A stretch of 64,000 nucleotides of DNA from CBDDHT01 sp965227905 (GCA_965227905.1 OZ245780.1:62001-126000), one strand, 5' to 3'. Positions 44,908-54,912 are shown, counted from the first letter of the stretch. Notes: generated from the sequence alone by a model not told the origin. Program-made: numbers and translations.

Positions 44908-46407
44908 TCAGGTCTGAGCGTAACGCCACGGCATGAGCTGTTCAAGACGAGTCATCTTGTGATCAGCGATGCGGCCCAGCGTATCGGTAAGCCAGGCTTG
45001 CGGATCGACGCCATTCAGCTTGGCAGTTTCGATCAAAGTATAGGCGATTGCCGCGGATTTGCCGCCGCGCTGCGAACCGGCAAATAACCAATTTTTTCTG
45101 CCGACGGCGATGCCGCGCATGGCGCGTTCAGCGGTATTGTTGTCGATTTCAAGGATGCCGTTTTCGAGATATGATCGAAGCCGCTTGATCCGCGTGATGG
45201 CATAGCGGATCGCCCCGGCAAGTGGCGTCTTGCCGGACAATTTGGGAAGTTGGATTGCCAGCCAAGTATCCAAATCCTCGAGAACCGGCTTGGCCTCGTC
45301 TTGTCTGATCCGCACGCGTTCATCGGGAGGTTCACCACGCACCTTCTTCTCAATGGCATAAAGCTCGGCGATGCGTCTGATTGCCTCTGCCGCAATGGCT
45401 GATCCTTGCGATTGCTGCACATCGACAAACTTCCTCCGGATATGTGCCATGCAGGCGACTTCACGGATATTGCCGGAACGATACAAGTCTTCGAACCCGG
45501 CATAGCCATCAGCATGCATCCAACCGGTGAAGTTATTGAGATGCTCCCTTGGCCGTTCGGCCTTACGGTCAGTAGAGAACTGATACCATGCCGCCGGCGG
45601 TGCTTTGCTCGCCCAGGGGCGCTCATCTCTGGCGTAAGTCCACAGCCGGGTTGTCTTGGTCCTGCCTGTGCCGGGAGCCTGCATCTTCACCGGCGTGTCA
45701 TCGGCAAAGATCGCCGTTCCGCTCAGAACATGCCGGCCGATGGCGTCTGCCAGCGGTTCCAGCAAGGCTGTCGAGCGACCAACCCAATCGGCAAGGGTCG
45801 AGCGATCCAGATCGATCCCTTCACGACCAAAGATCTGGCTCTGACGATAGAGCGGGAGATGATCGGCGTACTTGTTCACAAGCACATGTGCCAGCAGACC
45901 CGGTCCCGGACGGCCACGTTCAATAGGCCTCGATGGCAACACGGCCTGCGTGATCTTCTCGCAGCATGAACAAGCCATGCGCGGGCGCACGATGCGGTTC
46001 ACAACGAAGCGCCCCGGTACGAAGTCCAGCTCCTCAGTCACATCTTCACCAAGTTGCCTGAGTTTGCCGCCACATGATGCGCAGGCTTCACCGGCTGACA
46101 ATACCGTCTGATGACGCGGCAGATGATCAGGCAATGGCTTTCGCTTCGGTTGGACTTTCGGCGCCTCAATGCCTGCGATATCGGATGACGGGTCAGAGGC
46201 GCGCGCAATCTCCTCGTCTTTCAGTGTCAGCTCAAGCTGGTCAATCGCTTCCGAACGTGAACCGAACTGATGGCGGCGCGATCCGGCAAGCTGGTGCTTC
46301 AGCTTGTCGATTAACAGATCTCGGGACTTCAACTCAGAGGTTAGTGAGGCAATAAGATCTTTTAGAATCTCAGGATCATCAGGTAGTTGGTTGGCCTCAT
46401 TGAGCAT
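44908..46407 (-). CDS. tnpC: IS66 transposase TnpC
   Basis: The 499-aa protein has an N-terminal leucine-zipper region (LIDKLKHQLAGSRRHQFGSR), a zinc-finger-like CASCGGKLRQ and CSCCEK pair, the DDE catalytic region with IFADDTPVKM and WMHADGYAGFED, and ENGILEIDNNTAERAMRGIA toward the C-terminus, where the final Glu is expected. It ends with the IS66 C-terminal segment (TRLEQLMPWRY). It looks intact and is the transposase proper. The same protein is encoded at 59352-60851. Confidence 0.95.
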   Translation of the reverse strand: MLNEANQLPDDPEILKDLIASLTSELKSRDLLIDKLKHQLAGSRRHQFGSRSEAIDQLELTLKDEEIARASDPSSDIAGIEAPKVQPKRKPLPDHLPRHQTVLSAGEACASCGGKLRQLGEDVTEELDFVPGRFVVNRIVRPRMACSCCEKITQAVLPSRPIERGRPGPGLLAHVLVNKYADHLPLYRQSQIFGREGIDLDRSTLADWVGRSTALLEPLADAIGRHVLSGTAIFADDTPVKMQAPGTGRTKTTRLWTYARDERPWASKAPPAAWYQFSTDRKAERPREHLNNFTGWMHADGYAGFEDLYRSGNIREVACMAHIRRKFVDVQQSQGSAIAAEAIRRIAELYAIEKKVRGEPPDERVRIRQDEAKPVLEDLDTWLAIQLPKLSGKTPLAGAIRYAITRIKRLRSYLENGILEIDNNTAERAMRGIAVGRKNWLFAGSQRGGKSAAIAYTLIETAKLNGVDPQAWLTDTLGRIADHKMTRLEQLMPWRYAQT

Positions 46408-46484
46408 GCAAATGGTCTATCAGATTCACACTCTTTATGGAATCCCTCGACCACAACAAACCTTTGTTCCAAATAGATTTTTGT

Positions 46485-46832
46485 TCACCCGGCCGTCAAC
46501 GGACGCCACGTCCGCTGAGGTGCTCGCCAATCGATCCCTTCCAGAAGCATCGAGAGTTGCGCTGGCGTGATCACGACTTTGCCGTCAGCCACCGATGGCC
46601 AAACAAACCGGCCCCGTTCCAGGCGCTTGGAGAACAAGCACGCACCCTGGCCATCCCACCAGATTACTTTGATCAGATCGCCACGTCGTCCACGGAACAC
46701 AAACAGATGACCCGAGTACGGATCCTGATGCAAAACCGTCTCTGCTAAAGCTGAAAGGCTGACAAAGCCCTTGCGCATATCGGTCGCGCCTCCAGCCAAC
46801 CAAATCCTTGTCGAGGCTGGAACCGGGATCAT
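46485..46832 (-). CDS. tnpB: IS66 accessory protein TnpB
   Basis: 115 aa, starting inside the tnpA stop (4-bp overlap). The family marks are WLAGGATDMRKGFVSLSALA, VFRGRRGDLIKVIWWDGQG and RLERGRFVWP. This is the IS66 Orf2 needed for transposition with TnpA and TnpC. Identical to the copy at 58927-59274. Confidence 0.95.
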   Translation of the reverse strand: MIPVPASTRIWLAGGATDMRKGFVSLSALAETVLHQDPYSGHLFVFRGRRGDLIKVIWWDGQGACLFSKRLERGRFVWPSVADGKVVITPAQLSMLLEGIDWRAPQRTWRPLTAG

Positions 46833-47185
46833 TCACTCAGGCCTCGCACCAGGCGAGAGACTGCTTCAGGATCAAATGCACCCGTGATGCTAAATCGGTG
46901 TCCGTTGGTCAGCGTGATCTCAATCCGACCATCCGCAACTGGTGACTCGACAGGCAGCGCAGACTGTTCAGCCACGATCTCAACCGGCAGGAACGTAGCC
47001 TCCCGCGTATCATCTTCGACCACGGCAAACCGAGGATCGCGCAGCCATTTGAAAACAAGATTGGCGTTTACATCATAGCGGCGGGCAACGCGAGAAACCG
47101 ACACACCGGGAACCCGCGTCTGGGCGACGATATCCCGCTTCTCATCATCCGACCAATGTCGCCGCTTCCGCCACTTCCTTGCCAT
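46829..47185 (-). CDS. tnpA: IS66 accessory protein TnpA
   Basis: ATG 47185 gives MARKWRKRRHWSDDEKRDIV, a helix-turn-helix of the IS3/IS66 Orf1 type (VSVSRVARRYDVNANLVFKW). The C-terminal part, RIEITLTNGHRFSITG, is typical. 118 aa. Intact and identical to 58574-58930; its stop overlaps the tnpB start. Confidence 0.93.
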   Translation of the reverse strand: MARKWRKRRHWSDDEKRDIVAQTRVPGVSVSRVARRYDVNANLVFKWLRDPRFAVVEDDTREATFLPVEIVAEQSALPVESPVADGRIEITLTNGHRFSITGAFDPEAVSRLVRGLSE

Positions 47186-47300
47186 CGATTGTCCCGGAAT
47201 AGTGTCCACTAACGACAGTGGACACCATCGCCCGCCATCACACAGCAAAGCATCAGCATCATTGCAGGCGCCGCAAGAGCGGGGACGCCGGACGCTTACG

Positions 47301-47912
47301 TTCACAGGGCAGGGCGAGCGCAAATATCTCAACGCCGCCGAGCGCAGGCGATTTTACAAAGCGCTGCCCATCATCGAAGACCCCGGTGAGCGGAGCTTTT
47401 GCGAAACGCTGTATTGGACAGGATGCAGACCCTCCGAGGCTTTGGGTCTTGAGATGATGCGCGTTCACGTTGAAGACGCCGCGCTTGTCTTCCGCACCCT
47501 CAAGAAACATGGAAATGCCAAGGGAAAGCACTACCGCATCGTACCCGTGCCGAAGAGCTACATCATACGACTCAATCGTATTCACGGCATCTTAAAAGCT
47601 CAGATGCGGAAGGGAGAAAATCTTCTGCGCCGCCTCTGGCCGTTTGGCCGACAGAAGGGATGGAGGTTGATTAAGGCGGTGATGGAGGCCGCTCGCATCT
47701 ATGGCGTTCGTGCTTGTGCAAGAGGATTGCGTCACAGCTTCGGGGTTCACGCGATCCTGAGCAGTGTGCCGGAGACCAAGCTGCAAAGCTGGATGGGTCA
47801 TGCCTCCCTGAGAATGACGGCAGTCTACGTCAATATTGTCGGAGCGGAAGACCGTGCTATCGCAGCACGTATGTGGAAACGAGAAGCCTATGCCGCCTAT
47901 CCCAAGCGATAA
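47301..47912 (+). pseudogene. Tyrosine recombinase, 5' end cut by IS66
   Basis: From the IS66 end the frame reads FTGQGERKYLNAAERRRFYK, near the normal start of this short integrase family, so only a few residues are missing. Catalytic parts remain: TGCRPSEALGL, RGLRHSFGVHA and WMGHASLRMTAVYVN. About 203 codons. Lacking its own start and promoter, it may still be read from a start inside the IS. It overlaps the XRE gene start and may once have been a regulated pair. Confidence 0.7.
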
Positions 47913-48126
47913 GATCGATCTTCATATAGGGCGGCGGATATGCATCCGGCGAAAGCTACTTGGCATGGATGAAAAAGAACTGGCCGAGGCAGCGGGCATA
48001 TCGCTTTACAGGCTCCGGCGTTTCGAAAACGGACAAAGCGCGATCTCGGCATTGACCCTGAATGACATCGCAAGTGAACTCCGCGTGCCGTTTTCATATT
48101 TCTTTGGTAGGCCAGTCGATATCTAA
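47890..48126 (+). CDS. XRE-family HTH regulator, 78 aa
   Basis: ATG 47890 (MPPIPSDKIDLHIGRR) lies inside the end of the integrase frame. The HTH is clear: RRKLLGMDEKELAEAAGISL then YRLRRFENGQSAISALTLND, followed by ELRVPFSYFFG. It is a small regulator, overlapping the integrase so probably co-transcribed with it. Confidence 0.8.
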   Translation: MPPIPSDKIDLHIGRRICIRRKLLGMDEKELAEAAGISLYRLRRFENGQSAISALTLNDIASELRVPFSYFFGRPVDI

Positions 48127-48536
48127 CCCCGACGGATCCCAATTACGCGGCGCACCCTTACCTCATTGCACGCCTAGCGAGCACCTGAGAATCTCTGTAG
48201 TCATTCAAAAACGCTATCGCTTAAAACTACCGCAAGCTGTGTGTTGAAGTCACAACACCATCTTGTCTCACTGCACTACGTTTGCTCGGCAAGGGAAACC
48301 TCTTCGGTTTCCCGTTGCATCCCTTCCGGCTTATGGCGCTAATTACGGCATCGAGCCACTAGCACGCCAGCAAAACGGATCGACGTTTTATCCCGATTTA
48401 GAGTGCTCCGCATTACAAGCTGCGTCCAGCCGAAGATTTGTCAGTTAGCTAAAGACTCTTGGCTATGCCGCAGCCGAAAGTTAGAGAATCGGATTGGTGA
48501 CATTTCAATGCGGAGTAGTGAATTGGCGAACCGCGC
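48127..48536. other. No recognisable gene
   Basis: Between convergent genes; no credible frame, RNA gene or repeat found. Confidence 0.4.
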
Positions 48537-49976
48537 CTACACTGTGCGACCTTCGGTGACGTTCTTGCCAATTTGGTAGCAATGAACGGCGCACGGGAAA
48601 TGTCTGATCGTTATGCCATCTACGACTGTCTCGGAGGTCTGGGTCTTGGTGGTAGCGCCGACGGGGATGGACTCGTCCAGGTTCTTTTTCGCGAACTCGA
48701 CCAATCCAATCAGCTCGCCGGGATGTCTTTGAGCGTATCTATCTGACCATTTGATTTCGTAAGCCCAAGAGGGTTTCAATCGCACAGGGTCTACGCGTAC
48801 AAGGTCGACTTCCCGCGTCTTACGTCCGCTCTTCCAACGCGCGTAGTGGATATTGCTCATAAGGCCCGAGTGAAACCACTGGCTGAAAATGGCTGTTTCT
48901 ACCATTGGCCCCATTGCTTCATCATCCTCTCTCAGTGGTGCGAACAGTGCTGCCCGCATCGACGGGTTGGTTAAGTAGACCTTGAAGTTCCGCATTCTTT
49001 GAAAGGTGCGGCCAGAGTCATCAACCCGGCGCACGCGGGAAATCAGAAAGGCTGCTTCCAGATATTCGAGATATCTTGCGATCGTGTTTTTCGCAACGCC
49101 CGAACTCTGTGCTAACCCATCAAAACTGATCTCCTGACCAGAATGGTAGGCAATCATCGTGAAGAGCCGATTGAGCTCTTGGATGTCCTGTATGCCGTAA
49201 AGGCTGGGGAGGTCGCGCAAGAGCACCTTATCTATGATATCGCGCGCTAGAAAGCGCTTAACGTCTCTTTGTATCTCCGTATTGAAAACAGCCTCTGGAT
49301 AGCCACCGAAATTCAGGTAGTTGATGAACTCCTCATTCAGCAAGCCAATGTCTTTCGCCACGTAACGAAATTTGGGACCATGAGATTGCTGCTCGATCAG
49401 CGCATCTTCCATGTCGCGAAAATTGAGAAATTCAGCAAATGTAAGTGGCGGCAGGAAGAAGTCAGTAAACCGGCCTGCCCCCGATTCCTGGCTCTTCAGC
49501 TTGAGCGCAGCGGCTGCTGATCCTGAAGCAATAAACCGGGTGTTGGGATACTGATCGGTCAGAACCTTGAGGTGTACCTCCCAGTTTTTGAGATACTGAA
49601 TCTCGTCAAAAATGACGACACGTTTGCCCGCCGGGTTATGACCGGTCTGTTTTTCGAACAATGCGAGCAGACGATCCAATGGCATGCCGCTGTAGAGCGG
49701 CGTATCAATCGAAGCGAACAGAATACTATCCGTAGGGATTCCCTGTCCGATAGCACTACCGATCAGCTGTTGCAGCATCACGGTTTTACCCACGCGGCGC
49801 GGTCCCATGAGGATTACAGAACGGCGCACTTTCAGGTTCAAAGCAAGTTCTTTGAAGGGAACAAAATAAGCTCGAGGTTTGGTAAATTCAGCAATCCCAG
49901 GCACCTTTGGCACGGCCCACCAGGGATTGTCGCGTTCTAGGCTTTGCAGAATGTCATTTTCAGAAATTTCAAGCAT
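48537..49976 (-). CDS. AAA ATPase with DUF4143 domain
   Basis: The ATG at 49976 begins a 479-aa protein. Walker A is LMGPRRVGKTVMLQQL (about 56-71) and Walker B RVVIFDEIQYL (about 119-129). FIASGSAAAALK is the sensor region. A winged-helix segment (FDGLAQSSGVAKNTIARYLE) precedes the C-terminal DUF4143 nuclease-like part (REVDLVRVDPVRL, WAYEIKWSD). These proteins are common in accessory DNA; function is not well known. It is complete and alone. Confidence 0.9.
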   Translation of the reverse strand: MLEISENDILQSLERDNPWWAVPKVPGIAEFTKPRAYFVPFKELALNLKVRRSVILMGPRRVGKTVMLQQLIGSAIGQGIPTDSILFASIDTPLYSGMPLDRLLALFEKQTGHNPAGKRVVIFDEIQYLKNWEVHLKVLTDQYPNTRFIASGSAAAALKLKSQESGAGRFTDFFLPPLTFAEFLNFRDMEDALIEQQSHGPKFRYVAKDIGLLNEEFINYLNFGGYPEAVFNTEIQRDVKRFLARDIIDKVLLRDLPSLYGIQDIQELNRLFTMIAYHSGQEISFDGLAQSSGVAKNTIARYLEYLEAAFLISRVRRVDDSGRTFQRMRNFKVYLTNPSMRAALFAPLREDDEAMGPMVETAIFSQWFHSGLMSNIHYARWKSGRKTREVDLVRVDPVRLKPSWAYEIKWSDRYAQRHPGELIGLVEFAKKNLDESIPVGATTKTQTSETVVDGITIRHFPCAVHCYQIGKNVTEGRTV

Positions 49977-50406
49977 ATACGAATCGTCTCAATAAGATCA
50001 CTGGCATGATCGTACCATGACGAGTTGAATTAATACATTGAAAAGTATTGTTTTTTTCTGTCGCATTAGTGGCCAAACCGCGTCGAAAGCCGTCCACAGG
50101 GGCAATCTTCAAGCACATTGCCGTCAGCTTGATGTTGCGCAAGTGTCAACGCAAATCCCGCTCCTTGTTGTCAATGCAGCTCAACGGCTCACGGAATTTG
50201 CATTCTATTTCACACCGAAGAAATCGAGGTGCGGACGCCTAAGCCAATTAGCAAGTCCGGACATCGATCTGTCGCATGCCATATGCTTGGCCCTGCTTTG
50301 GCCGTGTCCCCGACATGTGCACAGCAGCCGCATCACATCATCGGCACGATACGGCTGCGTAAGTCGGAAATTGGATAAGGCGCGTTCATCAATGACGTGT
50401 CAGCCA
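49977..50406. other. No recognisable gene
   Basis: Short overlapping frames occur on the + strand but lack a start context and protein-like composition. It includes the promoter region of the ATPase gene and the end of the phasin gene. Confidence 0.4.
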
Positions 50407-50865
50407 CTAGGTTTTCGTTGATGCGGTTTTCGACGCTGGTCCAGTTTGCTTCGCAGCGGGTTCGTTGGCACCATCCCCAGGGGAGAGGTCCATCATATTG
50501 CCGCTCGCCTCTTGGAGCATGCCGGAGCAGCACTTCGCGGTCATCTCACTAAGTTCGCCGACGTGAGTGGCGAGCGCACTAAAGAGGGCGCGATAGGCAT
50601 CGGTTTGTCGCTCGAAGATGGCTTTCGGGTCTGACACACCATCATCATCACCGCCCTCCAAAACTGAGTTCATCTGCTCAGCGCTTGCCTTGAGAAACGC
50701 CGCCTGGCGTTCGGTGATCGTTCGGGTACTGTCGAGCATCATATTCGTCATGCGCCGGATCGCATCGATGTTGCGCATCTGCAAGGCAGACATGGCCTCT
50801 AAGTCGAGTCCTCGAAAGCGCAGTACGGCAGGGTTTAGAGTATTGGACGAAGATGTGTCGGACAT
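50407..50865 (-). CDS. Phasin-family protein
   Basis: ATG 50865 gives a 152-aa helical protein, MSDTSSSNTLNPAVLRFRGL, then MSALQMRNIDAIRRMTNMM and a long amphipathic helix to CCSGMLQEASGNMM. This fits the phasin family, which coats polyhydroxyalkanoate granules. The tail is Ala/Thr/Lys-rich. Neighbours are a sigma factor, Cfa and a CYTH-CHAD protein, a stress or storage set. Confidence 0.75.
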   Translation of the reverse strand: MSDTSSSNTLNPAVLRFRGLDLEAMSALQMRNIDAIRRMTNMMLDSTRTITERQAAFLKASAEQMNSVLEGGDDDGVSDPKAIFERQTDAYRALFSALATHVGELSEMTAKCCSGMLQEASGNMMDLSPGDGANEPAAKQTGPASKTASTKT

Positions 50866-50982
50866 GATCTGCTCCTTTGGGCAGTTCGTCAGATTGAAAT
50901 CACGCGGCTCGAAGCGAGCACGCTATTGCGGTGCTGATGCTTACGAACTGGCAACCAGACAGACGGTCGAGAAAGGGTTTCG

Positions 50983-51597
50983 TTACAGTTCAGGCGTATC
51001 TTGCCGGATATGCGCGTGCTGATGCGCGCCATAGTCACAATCACAATCCATATAGCCATGAATCGGGCAAGTCCGGCATGTCTCTTCCAAACGTCGTCGC
51101 AGTGCCTGCCGGGCGCGGTGTAGACGCACCCGCAGATTGCTTTCAGAGATATCTAAAGAAGCCGCCATGTGTTCGCGTGTTTCACCGATCAGATCCGCGC
51201 GCCACAAGACGTCAGCGTACTCCGTCTTGATAGTCGGCAGGAGTTTGTAAAGACACATGCAAACAATTAGGTCGAGGTCGTCTTTGCTATCGCTCCCTGG
51301 GCTTGCCGATTCAACATAGTGGTACTCTTTCTCGGATTGACGTTTTTTTCCCTGGGCACGGTAATAGTCGATCAAGCTCGTCTCTAACACCCGGCGCATC
51401 CAGGCACGGAGCTTTTCGGTCTCGCGAACGTCTCCAATTCGTGTGAGCACTTTGACGTAGAAGTCGTGCAGAATGTCGGCAGCCTCATCTTCATTGCCGA
51501 GGCGGCGTTTGAGAAAGCGCAAAAAATCCTGCTGGACCTCCAGCATCACTGCATGCACCGCGTCTCTCGGCGATACGCTGTCATCATTGTCCATCAT
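50983..51597 (-). CDS. ECF-type RNA polymerase sigma factor with Cys-rich tail
   Basis: Start ATG 51597 or 51594. Sigma region 2 is DFLRFLKRRLGNEDEAADIL with FYVKVLTRIGD, and region 4 is LIGETREHMAASLDISESNL with VRLHRARQALRRRL. After region 4 comes CRTCPIHGYMDCDCDYG and a His-rich end (GAHQHAHIRQD). The Cys/His tail might sense metal or redox state, with no separate anti-sigma gene nearby. 204 aa. It may control its neighbours; no promoter motif was proved. Confidence 0.85.
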   Translation of the reverse strand: MMDNDDSVSPRDAVHAVMLEVQQDFLRFLKRRLGNEDEAADILHDFYVKVLTRIGDVRETEKLRAWMRRVLETSLIDYYRAQGKKRQSEKEYHYVESASPGSDSKDDLDLIVCMCLYKLLPTIKTEYADVLWRADLIGETREHMAASLDISESNLRVRLHRARQALRRRLEETCRTCPIHGYMDCDCDYGAHQHAHIRQDTPEL

Positions 51598-51876
51598 ATC
51601 ACTTCCCGGCCTCGGTCTGATGCTCAACCGCATTCAATTTTACAATTTCTCCGACCTTCGCCCGGCCGAGTCTGTTGCTCAAATGTCCATTTCAATGCCA
51701 GGCACAACAGAAAAGACCACCGAAGTGTAACGAATGGCCGAAGGCGTCGTCTCCATTGTCGTCACCAGGCGTAAGACAGCGCCAGCGAACGCCATTGTCC
51801 ACCGCTATCCAGGATGAAATCGTTCGAGGACGTAATACTTGTGCAGCCCAAAAGGCCGCAAAGACGAGAAAGTACA

Positions 51877-53112
51877 ATGTGGACCAGATTGCTATCAGTT
51901 TTTCTCAAGCGGCTGATCAAGAAGGGGGCTCTAATCATCTTTTTTCCCGATGGACGCGTGGTGAGTCATGGCGATGCATCATCGTCGCCGGTAACCGTTC
52001 GCTATCACGCACGGACACTGTCCCGTAAACTCCTTATCAATCCCGACCTGGCTTTAGGCGAAGCCTATATGGACGGAACACTGACGATCGACAATGATGA
52101 TCTCTATGGCCTGATCGATCTGCTTGTCGCCAATCTAACGCTGCAACCCGTCGTGTGGAACTACCGCTGGCTTGCACGACTCCGCCAGCTCTGCCGCGGT
52201 CTTGCCCAGTTCAACCCCATTGATCGTGCTCAGCGCAACGTGGCGCACCACTATGACCTCTCGGGTGCGCATTACGATCTCTTCCTGGATGCCGACCGTC
52301 AATATTCTTGTGCCTATTTCCGTCGTCCCGATGACAGTCTAGAGGTCGCCCAGGAGAATAAGAAGGCACTTATCGCCGCCAAACTCCTCTTGGAACCCGG
52401 TCAACGAGTTCTCGATATCGGATGCGGCTGGGGTGGTCTTGCTCTTCACTTGGCTCGAGAGCACGAAGCGCTGGTCACAGGCGTTACGCTCTCACATCAA
52501 CAGTATAGGATTGCCCAAGAGCGCGCACGAGCAGCGGGACTTGCTGGGCAGACCAACTTTGGTTTGCAGGACTATCGGCAGTTGGACGGCACGTTCGACC
52601 GAATCGTGTCTGTCGGTATGTTCGAACATGTCGGTGCGCCTCACTATCAAGAGTTCTTCGCCACTCTGCATGACCGTCTCTCCAATGACGGCATTGCGCT
52701 TCTGCACACAATCGGTCGGGCGGACGGACCAGGCGCCACCAACCCTTGGATCACCAAATATATTTTTCCTGGCGGCTACAGTCCTGCACTGTCGGAAATC
52801 TTGTCCGTTGTCGAACGGTCCGGTCTCTATGTTGCCGATATCGAGGTGTGGCGCTTACACTATGCGGAAACACTCAAGGCTTGGCGTCAGCGGTTCGAAA
52901 CCAATCTGGATAAAGCGCGCGAGATTTATGACGAACGCTTCTGCCGCATGTGGCGTTTCTATCTTGTTGCGAGCGAGCTGGCATTTCGCCTGAATGGTCA
53001 TGTTGTCTTTCAAATTCAGCTTGCCAAACGGCAAGACGCAGCGCCGATTACTCGAGACTATCTCATCGCCCACCAGACACAGGACAGACTAGTCGCAGTC
53101 AATGCAGCCTGA
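51877..53112 (+). CDS. cfa: Cyclopropane-fatty-acyl-phospholipid synthase
   Basis: ATG 51877 (MWTRLLSVFLKRLIKKG), 411 aa. N-terminal lipid-binding part has GEAYMDGTLTIDNDDLY. Then HHYDLSGAHYDLFLDADRQY, YSCAYFRRPDD and the SAM motif VLDIGCGWGGLALHLAREHE (about 180-199). SVGMFEHVGAPHYQEFF and IFPGGYSPALSEIL follow. These are the marks of the Cfa family, which adds a methylene to unsaturated membrane lipids for stress resistance. Length and motifs are normal. Confidence 0.92.
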   Translation: MWTRLLSVFLKRLIKKGALIIFFPDGRVVSHGDASSSPVTVRYHARTLSRKLLINPDLALGEAYMDGTLTIDNDDLYGLIDLLVANLTLQPVVWNYRWLARLRQLCRGLAQFNPIDRAQRNVAHHYDLSGAHYDLFLDADRQYSCAYFRRPDDSLEVAQENKKALIAAKLLLEPGQRVLDIGCGWGGLALHLAREHEALVTGVTLSHQQYRIAQERARAAGLAGQTNFGLQDYRQLDGTFDRIVSVGMFEHVGAPHYQEFFATLHDRLSNDGIALLHTIGRADGPGATNPWITKYIFPGGYSPALSEILSVVERSGLYVADIEVWRLHYAETLKAWRQRFETNLDKAREIYDERFCRMWRFYLVASELAFRLNGHVVFQIQLAKRQDAAPITRDYLIAHQTQDRLVAVNAA

Positions 53113-53322
53113 GCCCGACTAGCCGTTCGAATACCGTCACCCTTGCATGTTGAACTCTCGCTGTAGTGCCGCGTTGTTCGCCACAATTATCAAAAATACT
53201 GTAACGAAACTCACCATTGGCCGTCACTAACAGCAACAGGGTCGTGTCACTCGGGGAGCCCCTTCCGAACCTACAACGAGATCACAGAACTGGACGCCAA
53301 TTCGAGCGATAGGGAGCACGCA

Positions 53323-54912
53323 ATGTCCAAGGAACATCCTGACCAGGAAACTATAATGTCAAAGAAACACGAGATCGAACTGAAAGGGATAATCCAAGCT
53401 GAGCAGGTCGACCGCCTCAGTAACCATCCAGCCATCAAGAAACTGGTTGTCGGACGGGCGCGATCGAGAAAGCACGTTTCCGTCTATTTCGACACACCGG
53501 ATCATGAACTGCGTCGACAAGGCCTGTCTCTTCGCGTGCGCAAAGTCGGCCGTGCTTATGTCCAATGCGTGAAACAGGCGTATAAAAGATTGGGCAGCAT
53601 TCCGGTGTGGATAGAATGGGAAGGTCCAGTCCCGAGCCAAGAACCTGCCATCTCTGCCATCCAGGAGAAACGATTGCGTCGGCTGATACGGCGGGCCGGT
53701 GTGGAACATCTGCAACCCGTGTTTCGCACTGACGTTCAGCGCAGATCGCGAAAACTCAGATTCGACGATGGCAGCACCGCATCATTGGATATCGACGTCG
53801 GCGAGATCGTGGCTGGCGATGTCTCTGAATCAATCTGCGAATTCGAACTCGAGCTCGAAAGCGGCGCACCCGAACTGCTGTTTGACCTGGCTTCCGGGAT
53901 TGGCAAGGTGATCCCCTTCCGGCTCGCCACCATGAGCAAGGCATCGCGTGGCTATGCGCTTTTGTCCCAGGACGAACCCCAACCCCGGAAATACGTTAGA
54001 CCCAAGCTCGCAAAAAAACACACTGTCGAACAGGTTCTAACTCAGTTGGTTCAACATGGCCTTGATCATTTGCGGACCAACGAGGCCGTCGTTTTGACGA
54101 CGGACCACACCGAAGGCATTCACCAAATGCGCGTCGCCTTGAGGCGACTGCGCGCAGTTTTGCAGCTTTTCAAGTCGTCTCTTCCTCCAGATCAGTATGG
54201 TTGGGCCGTCGCCGAAGCGAAATGGCTGGCTGCCGAGTTGTCGGCGGCGCGTGAATGGGATGTCTTCGCCGAGGAGTTCGTCTCGCCTGTGGCTTGGCTG
54301 AACAGAGAGGATCAAGGATTCGATGCTCTTGTCGCGGCAGTGGGACAGGCACAACAGCAAAGCCGTCAGCGGGCTCGCGATGCTATTAGCACAGAGCGCT
54401 ATACCGAGTTCTTACTGCGCCTCAGCACGTGGCTATCTAGTCAGGCTTGGGGCGATCTTTCGGCGAAAGAGCAGACAACGCGCCTTCTAGATCCCATCAG
54501 CCAGCATTACACAAAATTTTTGCAGAAACGGGATCGCAGTGTACGGAAGCTAGGACAAGATATCGTAAGTCTGTCTGAGCCAGCTCTACATGAGCTTCGG
54601 CTCGCCGTAAAAAGACTACGCTACGCGATCGATTTCTTCGAGGGTCTCTACCCAAAAAAACAGGCAAAAGCCTATCGGAAATATCTCGCCAGCCTTCAGG
54701 ATGAACTTGGTTATCTGAACGATGTCGCCGCCGCAGACACACTCCTTTGCGCGTTGGCCGATGTTACCGGAAAACAAGCACCCAAGGCCTGGGCTTATGC
54801 CGGCGGCGTAACCGTCGGCTGGCATCGCCACGCCGCGATCAATGTTAGGCAGAGCATCGCCAAAGACATGGCTGCGTTCCAGCGAATCAAACCATTTTGG
54901 GATGATGCGTGA
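53323..54912 (+). CDS. CYTH-CHAD domain protein
   Basis: ATG 53323 with AGGGAG 7 bp before; an internal ATG at 53356 is also possible. The N-terminal CYTH domain starts with HEIELKG, giving the ExExK signature (E17, E19, K21), and includes VSVYFDTPDHELRRQGLSLR. From about residue 230 is a CHAD domain: QHGLDHLRTNEAVV, HQMRVALRRLRAVLQLF and LHELRLAVKRLRYAIDFFEG. 529 aa. CYTH enzymes cleave triphosphates; CHAD binds polyphosphate or storage granules, consistent with the phasin nearby. Confidence 0.92.
   Translation: MSKEHPDQETIMSKKHEIELKGIIQAEQVDRLSNHPAIKKLVVGRARSRKHVSVYFDTPDHELRRQGLSLRVRKVGRAYVQCVKQAYKRLGSIPVWIEWEGPVPSQEPAISAIQEKRLRRLIRRAGVEHLQPVFRTDVQRRSRKLRFDDGSTASLDIDVGEIVAGDVSESICEFELELESGAPELLFDLASGIGKVIPFRLATMSKASRGYALLSQDEPQPRKYVRPKLAKKHTVEQVLTQLVQHGLDHLRTNEAVVLTTDHTEGIHQMRVALRRLRAVLQLFKSSLPPDQYGWAVAEAKWLAAELSAAREWDVFAEEFVSPVAWLNREDQGFDALVAAVGQAQQQSRQRARDAISTERYTEFLLRLSTWLSSQAWGDLSAKEQTTRLLDPISQHYTKFLQKRDRSVRKLGQDIVSLSEPALHELRLAVKRLRYAIDFFEGLYPKKQAKAYRKYLASLQDELGYLNDVAAADTLLCALADVTGKQAPKAWAYAGGVTVGWHRHAAINVRQSIAKDMAAFQRIKPFWDDA

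Larger units (their letters stand above)
44857..47299 (-). mobile_element. IS66-family insertion sequence, left copy
   Basis: Length is 2443 bp. Ends are GTGAGCGTCCGGTG at 44857 and GTAAGCGTCCGGCG (complement) ending at 47299. It encodes TnpA, TnpB and TnpC on the minus strand, identical to the copy at 58460-60902. The 8-bp flanks differ (caattttc and gttcacag), so there is no target duplication, and different broken genes lie on each side. Confidence 0.9.
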
